A stretch of DNA of 11,698 nucleotides from an uncultured Blautia sp. (GTDB lineage: Bacteria; Bacillota; Clostridia; Lachnospirales; Lachnospiraceae), in assembly GCA_934394545.1 (NCBI GenBank), contig CAKRRG010000080.1:1-11698 (forward strand), given 5' to 3'. Position numbers and translations under genes: made by a program. Numbering within the stretch: position 1 is the stretch's first letter; each line of letters starts with the position of its first letter. Positions 1 to 6,889 of this stretch are shown here, in pieces. The notes beneath the pieces are model-generated. The model made no database searches and was not told the DNA's origin. It worked only from the letters and a program-made list of their open reading frames with translations.

Positions 1-1137
1 GGGATATTAATTGCTCAGTTTATTGGTGCACAAGAAACAAAAGAGGCATGGTGCAGTTTTGATGTGAGCCTCATCTGCGGAATTATGATATCAGCATTGT
101 TCCTGCTTGCAGCCGGAGTTTTTCCGTCGCAGATTCTTGGACTGTATACGAAAGATATGAGTATTATAAATACTGGTGCGGTTTATTTTAGAATCGTAGC
201 GTTTTCTTATATTCCAATGGCTGTCAGCAATATTTTATCCTCCTGGCTGCGCTGTAAGGAACATGCCACAATACCATTTCTGGCAAGCTTTGGAGCAGTT
301 GTTGTAAACACAGGACTGAACTATCTGCTGATATTCGGAAAATTTGGATTTTCATGTATGGGAATAAAGGGAGCCGCCACTGCCACACTTATTTCCCAGT
401 TTTTTAACCTGGTATTTATTGTTATCGGATTTGTCTTATGTATCAGAAAAGATGGAGATAAACCGGTATTGTCTCTACATTTTAAAAAAATCACAATCAG
501 GGATTATCTGATCATGATTATGCCGATTCTGGTCAGTGAGTTTTTATGGAGTCTCGGGCAAAATGTGGAGTCTGCTGTTTATGGACACCTTGGCACATCA
601 AACCTTGCAGCCTATACACTTACCGGCCCGATACAAGGGCTTATCATTGGGGCGCTTAGCGGATTGTCTGCGGCTGCCGGTGTGATGGTCGGCAAAAGGC
701 TTGGCAGGAAAGAATATGATGAGGCTTACACTGAATCAAAGAAGATTATGTATGCAGGCTTATTTGGTGCAGTAACGGTATCAGCTTTGCTTATCCTTTT
801 TGCTGGAGTATATACCGGATTCTATCGTGTTGATAACAGTGTAAAAGAGCTTGGAAAGATACTGCTTATCGTATTTGCCTTGTATGCTCCGGTCAAGGTA
901 GAAAATATGATACTTGGCGGAGGCATTATAAGAAGTGGCGGTAACACCAAAATCATTATGATCATTGATATTGTTGGCACATGGTGTATTGGAATTCCCC
1001 TGTGTCTGCTTGCAGCATATGTATTCAAGTGGGGAATTGTTGGTGTGTATACATTGCTTACCACGGAGGAATTATTCAGGCTTGCTGTATCGTTAATTAT
1101 CTTTAAAAGGCGTAAATGGATAATTAGCTTATGCTGA
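1..1137 (+). CDS. MATE family efflux transporter, 5' partial (MATE 1)
   Basis: The reading frame is open from base 1, so the start lies outside the window; 378 residues are visible. A GTG at 64 is in frame, but the 21 codons before it already read as MATE sequence (GILIAQFIGAQETK, the usual loop after the second helix), so it is internal. The protein is a run of hydrophobic helices, with the family-typical GIKGAATATLISQ segment around visible residues 121-133. MATE proteins export drugs or organic cations by Na+ or H+ antiport across the inner membrane. It is more divergent from the three other MATE proteins here than they are from each other: it lacks their NIILDPI signature and has NTGLNYLLIFG in that place. 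The C-terminus appears complete. The gene converges on MATE 2, and the stop regions overlap by 14 bp with no terminator hairpin between. Substrate unknown. Confidence 0.92.
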   Translation, partial: GILIAQFIGAQETKEAWCSFDVSLICGIMISALFLLAAGVFPSQILGLYTKDMSIINTGAVYFRIVAFSYIPMAVSNILSSWLRCKEHATIPFLASFGAVVVNTGLNYLLIFGKFGFSCMGIKGAATATLISQFFNLVFIVIGFVLCIRKDGDKPVLSLHFKKITIRDYLIMIMPILVSEFLWSLGQNVESAVYGHLGTSNLAAYTLTGPIQGLIIGALSGLSAAAGVMVGKRLGRKEYDEAYTESKKIMYAGLFGAVTVSALLILFAGVYTGFYRVDNSVKELGKILLIVFALYAPVKVENMILGGGIIRSGGNTKIIMIIDIVGTWCIGIPLCLLAAYVFKWGIVGVYTLLTTEELFRLAVSLIIFKRRKWIISLC

Positions 1138-2467
1138 TTTCCTTCTTTTCGGCTCTTCCAAGATAAATAACTGCCAGTACAACGGTTACTGTTTCGCTGA
1201 TCAGAAAGCTCCACCATATTCCATTGATTCCCATCATTTTACCCAGAATTGATGCAATCGGAAGCAAAATAATCACCTGTCTCAGTGCCGAAATTACAAG
1301 GCTGGATATTCCTCGGGAAAAGCCCTGTAACGCGTAACAGGTCATAACAGAAATTCCTCCAAAGACAAAGCTAAGCCCCAGAATACGCAGTGCAGTCACA
1401 CCAAGTGAAAACATTTCTTCGGATGGTGCAAATGCTGATATTAGCTGTACTGGAAACAGCTCCATGATTACCAGACCAATCAGTCCGATCAACGCGGAAT
1501 ATGCTCCGCTAAGGCGGATAACTTTCTTGATCCTGTCTGCATGTTTTGCCCCGATATTAAATGCTACGATTGGAATCAGTGCATTATTTAATCCAAAAAT
1601 CGCCATATATACAAATGTCTGTAATTTAAAATATGCTCCAAATACTGCTGTTGAAGTAGTTGAAAAATCAAGAAGAAGCTTATTAACCCCAAAGCACATA
1701 ACACTGGACATGGATTGCATGATGATCGTTGGAATACCAACCGTGCAAATACCCTTAAAATAGTAGCTTTCTACCTTAAGAGATTTGAAAGTAAGCTGAA
1801 CATCTTTATTTTTGGTCAGATTAAAATACAATCCCAGCAGCATTGCTACAATCTGACCTATCACTGTGGCTATCGCTGCACCTCTGGTTCCCATTGCCGG
1901 TAAACCAAAATATCCAAAAATAAAGATTGGATCTAAAATAATATTAATAACAGCACTAACGATCTGCATCACCATTGTATAGGAAGTCCGGCCTGTTGAC
2001 TGCAGTATTTTTTCAAAGATCAGCTGAAACATCTGACCGAATCCAAATACACAGATAACAGTAAGATAATCAATTCCCATGGAAACTATTTCGGCATCTT
2101 TGGTCTGAACTGTATAAAAACTCCGTACACAAAAAATGCCAAACAGTAATATCAGCACATAAAATCCAACACCAAGGATAATTCCATGCATGGCTGTCTG
2201 GTTAACTGCTTTTTGCTTCTTTTCCCCTAAGTATCGTGATAATAATGCATTGATTCCTACACCGATTCCGGTTCCCGTTGCAATAATAATATTTTGTATG
2301 GGAAATGCCAAAGAAACTGCTGACAATGCATTCTCTCCATAATGACTTACAAACAGACTATCCACTACATTATACAATGCACCGATCAGCATTGATAAAA
2401 CCATTGGTGCCGCCATTGTAAGCAAAAGCTTATTGACCGGCATGATTCCCATCTTATTTTCTTTCAT
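1124..2467 (-). CDS. MATE family efflux transporter, MepA-like (MATE 2)
   Basis: A 447-residue polytopic membrane protein of normal MATE length, with about 12 hydrophobic segments. Family signatures: an N-terminal MPVNKLLLTMAAPMVLSM, the VDSLFVSHYGE turn after helix 1, GVGINALLSRYLGE after helix 2, and NIILDPIFIFGYFGLPAMG before GAAIATVIGQ in the middle. The ATG at 2467 is chosen because AAAGGAGGA lies 4 bases upstream. It sits 69 bases after a MarR-type regulator on the same strand, the same arrangement as staphylococcal mepR-mepA, so regulation by that MarR is likely. A palindrome matching the one at the marR promoter abuts its ribosome binding site. Drug or organic-cation export is a family inference; the substrate cannot be read from sequence. 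Confidence 0.95.
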   Translation of the reverse strand: MKENKMGIMPVNKLLLTMAAPMVLSMLIGALYNVVDSLFVSHYGENALSAVSLAFPIQNIIIATGTGIGVGINALLSRYLGEKKQKAVNQTAMHGIILGVGFYVLILLFGIFCVRSFYTVQTKDAEIVSMGIDYLTVICVFGFGQMFQLIFEKILQSTGRTSYTMVMQIVSAVINIILDPIFIFGYFGLPAMGTRGAAIATVIGQIVAMLLGLYFNLTKNKDVQLTFKSLKVESYYFKGICTVGIPTIIMQSMSSVMCFGVNKLLLDFSTTSTAVFGAYFKLQTFVYMAIFGLNNALIPIVAFNIGAKHADRIKKVIRLSGAYSALIGLIGLVIMELFPVQLISAFAPSEEMFSLGVTALRILGLSFVFGGISVMTCYALQGFSRGISSLVISALRQVIILLPIASILGKMMGINGIWWSFLISETVTVVLAVIYLGRAEKKEISIS

Positions 2468-2479
2468 TACATCCTCCTT

Positions 2480-2497
2480 TAGGTAGTGTGCTACCTA
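2480..2497. promoter_or_regulatory. MarR-type operator O2 upstream of MATE 2
   Basis: Inverted repeat with 7-bp perfect arms (TAGGTAG / CTACCTA) around TGTG. It matches the O1 palindrome at 2989-3006 in 14 of 18 positions and fits the joint consensus TARGTAGTGYRCTACYTA. It overlaps the first base of the MATE 2 ribosome binding site (AAAGGAGGA, 2480-2472), so a bound repressor could block an internal promoter or act as a roadblock to read-through from marR. No convincing -35/-10 pair was found in the 69-bp gap. Confidence 0.7.
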
Positions 2498-2512
2498 TAT
2501 ATTTTTATTAAA

Positions 2513-2538
2513 AGTGCACCCATATATACAGGTACACT
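2513..2538. repeat. Imperfect inverted repeat between marR and MATE 2
   Basis: Arms AGTGCACC and GGTACACT (7 of 8 complementary) separated by 10 AT-rich bases. It covers the end of marR. The GTGCAC core resembles the centre of O1, so it could be a weak third regulator site, but the spacing differs and there is no direct support. Confidence 0.3.
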
Positions 2539-2974
2539 ATTTTTCAATGTTTTCCAGCATTTTTTCTGATGCCTTTAAAAATATTTCCACATGTTCTTTG
2601 GGAATGCCTTCACAGATTTTGTTAAAAATCTCCCAGTCCATTTCCTTAAGCTCCAGATGAATATTCTTATATTCATCTGTGCAGTTAATCTTTTTATAGC
2701 GCCCATCAAGCCTGCTCTGCGTACAGATAACGGCATTTTTCTTTTCCAGCCTTTTGATAATTTCAGTCATCGTCGGATGCGTGACAGCTAATGCTTTTTC
2801 CAGATCTTTCTGGTTGATTTCTTCAGCTCCCAGTGACTCTGAACGGCTTAATTCACCCAGCACCCTCAGCTGTACAGCAGTTAATCCCATCCGATTTGCG
2901 CGTTCTTCCAGTTTCTTCTTAAATTCTCTGTCTAATATAGAAAATCGAAGCCCCGGAGCAATGTTGGTTTCCAT
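2537..2974 (-). CDS. MarR family transcriptional regulator
   Basis: 145 residues, normal MarR length. The central winged helix-turn-helix is recognisable: LTAVQLRVLGEL (about 31-42), then the recognition region KALAVTHPTMTEIIKRLEKK (about 60-79), and the wing with the family-typical basic SRLDGRYKK (about 87-95). N- and C-terminal helices would form the dimer interface. Start ATG at 2974 has AAGGAG 6 bases upstream. It is the first gene of a likely marR-MATE 2 transcript. A consensus promoter precedes it and a perfect 18-bp palindrome overlaps the -10 box and start site, which predicts autorepression relieved by a small-molecule effector. By analogy with MepR it would sense a pump substrate; that part is inference. 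Confidence 0.92.
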   Translation of the reverse strand: METNIAPGLRFSILDREFKKKLEERANRMGLTAVQLRVLGELSRSESLGAEEINQKDLEKALAVTHPTMTEIIKRLEKKNAVICTQSRLDGRYKKINCTDEYKNIHLELKEMDWEIFNKICEGIPKEHVEIFLKASEKMLENIEK

Positions 2975-2988
2975 AAGCGTCTCCTTAT

Positions 2989-3006
2989 TAAGTAGTGCAC
3001 TACTTA
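2989..3006. promoter_or_regulatory. MarR-type operator O1 at marR promoter
   Basis: Perfect 18-bp palindrome TAAGTAGTGCACTACTTA. Its outer edge shares a base with the -10 box of the marR promoter and it covers the predicted start of transcription, a classical position for a repressor. A near-copy (O2) sits before MATE 2. Two matching palindromes in front of the two genes of one MarR-MATE pair are strong indirect evidence for the binding site of this regulator. Confidence 0.8.
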
Positions 3007-3033
3007 TTATAATTATTTTTTATCTCTTGTCAA
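3006..3033 (-). promoter_or_regulatory. Promoter of marR-MATE 2
   Basis: Minus-strand -35 TTGACA (3033-3028) and -10 TATAAT (3011-3006), both perfect consensus, with a 16-base spacer. Transcription would start inside the O1 palindrome. Confidence 0.85.
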
Positions 3034-3050
3034 TATCTATCATATTTTTC

Positions 3051-3080
3051 TTGCATTTTCTCATCTTTATCGTTTATAAT
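3051..3080 (+). promoter_or_regulatory. Promoter of MATE 3 leader
   Basis: Plus-strand -35 TTGCAT (3051-3056) and -10 TATAAT (3075-3080), spacer 18. It is back to back with the marR promoter; the two -35 boxes are 17 bp apart. Predicted start near 3087, giving a leader of about 110 bases before the MATE 3 start. No copy of the MarR palindrome lies on this promoter. Confidence 0.7.
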
Positions 3081-3123
3081 ATGTCCGAAGAAAATAATAA
3101 TTGTACGAAAAGCCGGCTTGTAA

Positions 3124-3178
3124 AAGCGTGAAATCATAAGGATTTGCTTGTCCTTACAGATTTCACGCTTATTTTTTT
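3124..3178 (+). terminator. Intrinsic terminator / putative attenuator before MATE 3
   Basis: Perfect 12-bp stem (AAGCGTGAAATC at 3124-3135 with GATTTCACGCTT at 3159-3170) carrying an inner 6-bp stem (TAAGGA / TCCTTA) and an 8-base loop, followed by seven T (3172-3178). It lies downstream of the MATE 3 promoter and only 10 bases before the AAGGAGG of MATE 3. marR is transcribed away from it, so no upstream plus-strand gene in the window needs it. It either attenuates MATE 3 or ends a small RNA of about 90 bases. Confidence 0.75.
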
Positions 3179-3199
3179 ACAATGCCGCAAGGAGGTTTT

Positions 3200-4543
3200 A
3201 TGAATTCTAAAAACAAACTGGCAGAGATGCCAATCCGTCCCTTACTGTACACGATGGCAGTTCCCCTGATGCTGTCTTTGATTGTACAGTCGCTCTATAA
3301 CATTGTGGACAGCATCTTTGTCGCCAGACTATCTGAAACGGCACTGACGGCTGCATCTCTGGTATATTCCATTCAGTTCCTGATGATTGCCGTAGGTGTC
3401 GGTACTGCAGTAGGTCTGAATGCCCTGCTTTCCAGAAAAATCGGGGAACACAAAGCCGAAGAAGCATGTCAGGCTGCTACAACCGGACTTTTTTTGATGC
3501 TTCTCACATCCCTTATTTTTTCCCTTGCCGGTATCTTTTTCTCTGACACAATTGCATCTAAAATGACTGCTGATCCAGAATTGCAGGCTCTTTGCAAACA
3601 GTATCTCTCTATCAATCTTGTCTATTGTTGGGGAATCTTTCTGCAAACCTATGTCCAGCGACTGTTACAGGCTGTTGGAGATACTGTCTTATCTATGCTT
3701 TCTCTGATCATAGGTGCTGGTTTGAATATTATTCTTGATCCCATTATGATTTTTGGTCTGCTCGGCTGTCCTGCAATGGGTGTACGTGGTGCAGCAATCG
3801 CGACAGTTATCGGACAAACAGCTGGTGCTATCGCAGCCTTACTGTTTAACCGTTTCCGCAATCCAATAATCCATGTTCATCTGAAAGGCTACCATTTCAA
3901 ATGGCAGGATGTCACTGATATTTACCGGGTAGGTCTTCCAACGATCATTATGCAGGCGATTGGAAGTATTATGACCTTTGTAGTAAACACTATCCTTCTG
4001 GACGTTTCTGCAACAGCAGTTGCCTTTTTTGGTATCTACTATAAATTACAGAATTTCCTGATGATGCCCATCAATGGACTTGGACAGGCTGCCATACCTA
4101 TTGTAGGGTATAATTACGGCGATAAAAACTATCAACGAGTACAGCAGACATGGAAGGTTTTACTTCCTACCGGAGTGATCATCGCCTTATGCGGAACTGT
4201 TATATTCTGTTGTTTTCCCGGACAGCTGCTGCAGTTATTTTCTGCCAGCCAGGAAATGCTGACTTTCGGTATTCCGGCATTGAGGATTATTTCCATTTCT
4301 TTTGTCATGGCTGCAATCACGATCCTATGCGGTTATTTTTCCTCTGGACTTGGAAATGGTATCATCAATATGGTTGGTGCTGCTATCCGCCAGCTCATTT
4401 TACTGGTTCCTTGCCTTTGGATTTTCATAAAAATCTCCGGTCTTTCACATGGCTGGTATGCATTCTGGATTGCAGAAATCATTGCCTGCATTTACAGCTA
4501 TTGTATGTCACATAAATTATTGAAAAAAATCACACAATTATAA
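3200..4543 (+). CDS. MATE family efflux transporter, MepA-like (MATE 3)
   Basis: 447 residues, a full-length MATE protein. The start ATG at 3200 is chosen because AAGGAGG (3189-3195) precedes it by 4 bases, and because the resulting N-terminus (MNSKNKLAEMPIRPLLYTMA) lines up with MATE 2 and MATE 4; an in-frame ATG at 3182 would put the ribosome binding site inside the gene. Signatures: [47 protein letters not shown], then GAAIATVIGQ. It is divergent from marR-MATE 2 and convergent with the MATE 4 operon. Its leader contains a strong terminator hairpin, so expression probably depends on read-through or antitermination. Substrate unknown. Confidence 0.95.
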   Translation: MNSKNKLAEMPIRPLLYTMAVPLMLSLIVQSLYNIVDSIFVARLSETALTAASLVYSIQFLMIAVGVGTAVGLNALLSRKIGEHKAEEACQAATTGLFLMLLTSLIFSLAGIFFSDTIASKMTADPELQALCKQYLSINLVYCWGIFLQTYVQRLLQAVGDTVLSMLSLIIGAGLNIILDPIMIFGLLGCPAMGVRGAAIATVIGQTAGAIAALLFNRFRNPIIHVHLKGYHFKWQDVTDIYRVGLPTIIMQAIGSIMTFVVNTILLDVSATAVAFFGIYYKLQNFLMMPINGLGQAAIPIVGYNYGDKNYQRVQQTWKVLLPTGVIIALCGTVIFCCFPGQLLQLFSASQEMLTFGIPALRIISISFVMAAITILCGYFSSGLGNGIINMVGAAIRQLILLVPCLWIFIKISGLSHGWYAFWIAEIIACIYSYCMSHKLLKKITQL

Positions 4544-4549
4544 ATCAAA

Positions 4550-4579
4550 GGGCATGAATCCAACAATAGATTCATGCCC
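4550..4579. terminator. Hairpin terminator between convergent operons
   Basis: Perfect 11-bp inverted repeat (GGGCATGAATC / GATTCATGCCC) with an 8-base loop, 7 bases after the MATE 3 stop and 10 bases beyond the kinase-like gene's stop on the other strand. The T-rich tract is weak on both sides (CTGTCTGCTTTTA on plus; TTTGATTTATAATT on minus), but the position between convergent genes fits a shared bidirectional terminator. Confidence 0.7.
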
Positions 4580-4589
4580 CTGTCTGCTT

Positions 4590-5180
4590 TTATTCTTTCA
4601 TACATTCCATAATGATCTTCTCACATCTGTCATATCCAAGCTGTGAACTGTTCAGGCACAACGTATAATTACTGGCCTTTCCCCATTTCTGATCCGTGTA
4701 AAAGTTATAATTTGTCATACGTCTTTTATCTGTGTCGGCCATCATTTTCACAGCTTTCTTCTCATCTACATTATATAAGCGAATGATCCTCTGTGTTTTC
4801 TCCGGCATATTTCCATGAATAAATACATTCAGCACATCGTCACGGTCTTTCAGGATATAGTCTGCATTTCTTCCAATGATCACACAAGGGGCCTTCTCGG
4901 CTAGTTCTAAAATAACTTTTCTCTGCGCCTCATATACCATATCCTCCACAGATCTTCCTGTGATGTCACGTCCGGCAAGTGCATATGCAAACATCCCTTT
5001 TTTCGGAGATAATTCTGCATTTTCCTGAATGTATTCTGGCGATAATCCGGACTTTTCTGCAATTTCATTAATAACATTTTTATCGTAATAAGCAATTCCC
5101 AGCTTCTTCGCCACTTCTTCTCCGATAAAACGTCCACCGCTTCCAAATTCTCTGCTGATTGTAATGATTCTTTTTGCCAT
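4590..5180 (-). CDS. Cytidylate kinase-like family protein
   Basis: 196 residues, matching the Cytidylate_kin2 type of P-loop proteins. The N-terminus has the family version of the nucleotide-binding loop, ISREFGSGGRFIGEEVAKKL (residues 8-27), where GSGGR replaces the usual GKS/T. Then come YDKNVI (about 32-37), IIGRNADYIL (about 100-109), an Arg-rich lid region (DKRRMTNYNFYTD) and a C-terminal LNSSQLG. It is not the housekeeping Cmk, which has a classical Walker A; the phosphate acceptor is unknown. Start ATG at 5180 has AAGGAGGAA overlapping the MATE 4 stop codon, so the two are almost certainly co-transcribed and perhaps translationally coupled. Linkage to an efflux pump suggests a role in modifying or sensing a nucleoside-like or other pump substrate, but this is speculation. 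Confidence 0.88.
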   Translation of the reverse strand: MAKRIITISREFGSGGRFIGEEVAKKLGIAYYDKNVINEIAEKSGLSPEYIQENAELSPKKGMFAYALAGRDITGRSVEDMVYEAQRKVILELAEKAPCVIIGRNADYILKDRDDVLNVFIHGNMPEKTQRIIRLYNVDEKKAVKMMADTDKRRMTNYNFYTDQKWGKASNYTLCLNSSQLGYDRCEKIIMECMKE

Positions 5181-5193
5181 TTTCAGTTCCTCC

Positions 5194-6561
5194 TTAACTC
5201 AAAACATTAACTTTATTTTTTCTGATTCGCTTTAAGAACACATAACCTACAAAGCATGAAACTATTTCAGTGATCGGAAATGCCCACCAAATCAGGGAAA
5301 CGCCTACCTGACCATTTCTTACAAACAGGGAAAAGATTCCTGCCAGCGGCAGGATGATAATAAGCTGTCTCAAAAGTGAAATAACCAATGATTCCACACC
5401 ACCGTCCAGTGCCTGATAAATACCCTGATAAGCAACATTGATTCCGGCAAACAGGAAGCTTACCGAGATCACTCTCATCGCACCGATAAAATATTCTCGT
5501 GACTGTCCCGCATTAAACAGCGTTGCAAATGCTCCGGGGAAAATCTCCGTAATTGCAATTCCAATAATCATTAATGCAACCGTATAAATAAGTCCATATT
5601 TGATACCATCCTGAATTCTCTTTTTACTTCTCATTCCATAAGCAAATGCAATGATCGGAGTGATTGCATCTCGCAGACCAAATGCAAGGAAGAGAACAAA
5701 CTGCTGCACCTTATAGAACAATCCATAAGCTGTCTGTGCTGAGGGATTGAATTTCAGGATCAGATTCATCACATAAACCATAATAGACATCAGTGCCTGA
5801 GCGATAATCGCCGGAAGTCCGATCGCATAGATTTCCTTGATAATTCCGCCATCCGGCTTCATGTATTTCGCCCCATGCTCAAATTCCTTATTTAATTTGA
5901 TATGAAAGATAAGCAGTAATACTGCGGATGCTACCTGTCCAATTACAGTTGCGTAGGCTGCACCTTTCACTCCCATTTCCGGGCAAGGTCCAATACCATA
6001 GATCATGATCGGATCAAGAATGATATTTACAACTGCTCCAACCACCTGACCGATTGTAGAATAAAGAGAGCGTCCTGTAGCCTGTAACAGCTTTTCAAAT
6101 AAGGAAAAGAAGATGATTCCAAAAGAAATCACACAACATATCCGCAGATAACTGACTCCCATCTCAAGTACTTCTGCATCTACTGTCTGAGATGAAATAT
6201 ATGCCCTCACCCCAAAGATGCCAAATAATAAACAAACCACATAAATGATCACACCCAGGAACAAACTGTTTCCTGCTACCTTCGCAGCTTTTTTACGGTT
6301 TCCCTGTCCCAGTGTCCTTGCAAGAAGTGCATTGGTTCCTACACCTGTTCCGATTCCTACTGCCACCATAAGCATCTGAACCGGGAATACCAGAGTCAGT
6401 GCATTTAGTGCTGCTTCACTGCCCACTCTCATATTTCCTACAAATGCGCTGTCTACAATATTATAGACTGCCTGCAATGCCATGGATAAGATCATCGGAA
6501 TTCCCATCTGGACCATCAGCTTATTCACTGGCATCTCCTTCATCTTGTTGCTTTCCGCCAT
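5194..6561 (-). CDS. MATE family efflux transporter, MepA-like (MATE 4)
   Basis: 455 residues, full-length MATE protein. Signatures: [20 protein letters not shown] at the N-terminus, [56 protein letters not shown] and [10 protein letters not shown]. Start ATG at 6561, with GAGAGGAG (6579-6572) 10 bases upstream. It heads an operon with the kinase-like gene 13 bases downstream. A consensus promoter lies about 175 bases upstream, and the leader between them carries two terminator-like hairpins with a shared conserved loop, so transcription of this pump is probably controlled by an RNA sensor. MATE pumps are among the genes known to lie behind guanidine-IV (mepA motif) riboswitches in Firmicutes, so guanidinium is one candidate substrate; this is not shown by the sequence. 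Confidence 0.95.
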   Translation of the reverse strand: MAESNKMKEMPVNKLMVQMGIPMILSMALQAVYNIVDSAFVGNMRVGSEAALNALTLVFPVQMLMVAVGIGTGVGTNALLARTLGQGNRKKAAKVAGNSLFLGVIIYVVCLLFGIFGVRAYISSQTVDAEVLEMGVSYLRICCVISFGIIFFSLFEKLLQATGRSLYSTIGQVVGAVVNIILDPIMIYGIGPCPEMGVKGAAYATVIGQVASAVLLLIFHIKLNKEFEHGAKYMKPDGGIIKEIYAIGLPAIIAQALMSIMVYVMNLILKFNPSAQTAYGLFYKVQQFVLFLAFGLRDAITPIIAFAYGMRSKKRIQDGIKYGLIYTVALMIIGIAITEIFPGAFATLFNAGQSREYFIGAMRVISVSFLFAGINVAYQGIYQALDGGVESLVISLLRQLIIILPLAGIFSLFVRNGQVGVSLIWWAFPITEIVSCFVGYVFLKRIRKNKVNVLS

Positions 6562-6592
6562 TTTGCTTTAACTCCTCTCTTTTTTTCTGCAC

Positions 6593-6652
6593 AAAAAAAG
6601 TGCGCACCTTGTCTTATAAGTTGGACTTACGCTGACAAGCTACACACTTTTT
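6593..6652 (-). promoter_or_regulatory. Leader hairpin C: candidate riboswitch/terminator, proximal unit
   Basis: On the minus-strand RNA, 19 bases (6652-6634) pair with 6613-6595 with a single G-G mismatch and two G-U pairs, and seven U follow (6599-6593), the form of an intrinsic terminator. The loop holds AGCGTAAGTCCA (6633-6622), and the 5' arm holds GTAGC exactly 5 bases before it. Hairpin B has the same elements at the same spacing, while the outer stems differ. The G-U pairs become A-C mismatches on the plus strand, so the functional RNA is the minus one. The U-run ends 13 bases before the MATE 4 ribosome binding site. Confidence 0.7.
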
Positions 6653-6672
6653 CATGGCGATATTATACATTT

Positions 6673-6728
6673 ACAAAATAAAAACGAGCAGCCGGTAAAC
6701 TGGATTTACGCTTACTTGCTACTCGTTT
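6673..6728 (-). promoter_or_regulatory. Leader hairpin B: candidate riboswitch/terminator, distal unit
   Basis: On the minus strand, AAACGAGTAGC (6728-6718) pairs with GCTGCTCGTTT (6692-6682), 11 bp with one G-U pair, followed by TTTTTATTTT. The loop contains AGCGTAAATCCAG, identical in 11 of the first 12 positions to hairpin C, 5 bases after GTAGC as in C. Two short alternative stems inside the loop compete for the same UUUAC (GUAA at 6715-6712 region or GUAAA just after GC), as expected of a switch. It begins only a few bases after the predicted transcription start. Confidence 0.65.
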
Positions 6729-6734
6729 GTTGTA

Positions 6735-6763
6735 ATTATATTGCCTCTTTTTCAAAAAGTCAA
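6735..6763 (-). promoter_or_regulatory. Promoter of MATE 4-kinase-like operon
   Basis: Minus-strand -35 TTGACT (6763-6758) and -10 TATAAT (6740-6735) with a 17-base spacer. The transcript would start just before hairpin B. The promoter lies directly behind the 29-codon ORF. Confidence 0.8.
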
Positions 6764-6771
6764 ACAAAATT

Positions 6772-6861
6772 TCACTGGCAGTTGGCCGTAATATAATCAA
6801 TAATCGTTTTACAGATACCGATGACTGGTTTACTGACAAAATCTCCTATTTCATATTTCAC
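6772..6861 (-). CDS. Small ORF resembling the N-terminus of CarD-like proteins; possible remnant
   Basis: A 29-codon ORF with GTG start at 6861 and a good ribosome binding site (AAGGAG, 6875-6870, 8-base spacing), 28 bases after the 73-residue gene on the same strand. The peptide begins with KYEIGDFVSKPVIGICK, which resembles the first strands of CarD-like RNA-polymerase-interacting proteins (general pattern GD.V..P..GIC). It stops after 29 residues, whereas CarD-like domains are much longer, and I saw no continuation of the domain in the other frames before the MATE 4 promoter. So it is either a truncated remnant or a genuine short peptide. The family link is by eye only. Confidence 0.4.
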   Translation of the reverse strand: MKYEIGDFVSKPVIGICKTIIDYITANCQ

Positions 6862-6889
6862 AAAATTATCTCCTTACTAACCGACACGC

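Noticed and set aside
3081..3131. A 16-codon ORF (ATG directly after the -10 TATAAT) as a leader peptide controlling the MATE 3 terminator
   Set aside because: No ribosome binding site, and its ATG lies upstream of the predicted transcription start, so it would not be in the mRNA.
3108..3140. Similarity of the MATE 3 attenuator (GCTTGTAAAAGCGTGAAATC) to the hairpin C leader (GCTTGTCAGCGTAAGTCC)
   Set aside because: Needs several gaps, and in MATE 3 the bases lie in a perfect stem rather than a loop; probably chance.
6662..6690. A second promoter between hairpins B and C (TATAAT at 6667-6662)
   Set aside because: No acceptable -35 at 16-18 bases; a TG two bases earlier is not at the extended -10 spacing. 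Kept only as a possibility.
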